Source: Ascarosepion bandense
Lineage: Eukaryota > Mollusca > Cephalopoda > Sepiida > Sepiidae
Assembly (NCBI GenBank): GCA_037127315.1
Contig: JBBBDQ010001922.1
Coordinates: forward strand, 1,922,501 to 1,986,500
Direction: 5' to 3'
Length of the DNA stretch: 64,000 bases
This document shows, piece after piece, positions 63,953 to 64,000 of this stretch. Position 1 is the stretch's first letter. Every line of letters begins with the position of its first letter. The translations under genes were made by a program, and so were the position numbers. The notes beneath the pieces were generated by a model. That model worked only from the letters and a program-made list of their open reading frames with translations. It was not told the DNA's origin and searched no databases.

Positions 63953-64000
63953 GAATTTTTGCATCATAACAATTTAACAATATTTATCTCTCCCTCTCTC

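Overview
The window looks like a transposon-rich intergenic stretch of a large animal genome, most likely a cephalopod mollusc (octopus-like). That assignment is an inference. It rests on the A/T-rich base composition, dense (CA)n, (TA)n and (TAA)n microsatellites, abundant tRNA-headed SINEs, RTE and restriction-like-endonuclease (RLE) LINE relics, mariner and Helitron remnants, and a 5S rRNA copy of metazoan type. I found no convincing host protein-coding gene: every reading frame I could recognise is part of a mobile element, and nearly all are broken.

Layout. 0-8 kb: a Penelope-like (PLE-like) fragment with a hammerhead-like core, a VNTR retroposon (called family A here), three tRNA-SINE copies, a short non-autonomous Helitron, an RTE tail and an SINE-interrupted family B retroposon. 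8.4-14.2 kb: a 5S rRNA copy fused to a tRNA-SINE, a family C element with ~123-bp tandem repeats, a 1-kb 37-bp minisatellite abutting a decayed DD37D mariner, a second Helitron piece and a family B copy. 14.7-15.9 kb: a long inverted-repeat element. 16.3-18.8 kb: two head-to-tail copies of an R4/Dong-like RLE retrotransposon bounded by (TAA)n. 19-28.9 kb: RTE LINE tails, a second RLE lineage (Hero-like) on the minus strand, several hammerhead-like hairpin repeats, and a SINE with a clear 10-bp target-site duplication. 29-46.9 kb: families A, B and C, RTE copies on both strands, a tandem array of ~237-bp units each carrying three strong hairpins, and a mariner with intact ends that swallowed a family A copy. 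47.6-58.4 kb: a same-strand array of nine R4/Dong-like copies, one of them near full length, separated mostly by nothing except (TAA)n. 58.5-64 kb: SINE, divergent RLE relic, a large RTE copy with a reverse transcriptase domain, family B and C copies, a mariner helix-turn-helix relic and more hammerhead-like repeats.

The most interesting structure is the R4/Dong-like system. All copies share one strand, end in the same 3' sequence (…GATGAAAAATGAC), and run directly into (ATA)n. The tract at the end of one copy is the insertion site of the next, so the microsatellite is both target and product. Second is the recurrence of a CTGANGA / hairpin / CGAAA layout in at least four otherwise unrelated repeat families, several in inverted pairs, which resembles hammerhead ribozymes of Penelope-like elements. 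Third are the structured 237-bp array and the retroposon families A and B, which have different VNTR bodies but share one 3' tail.
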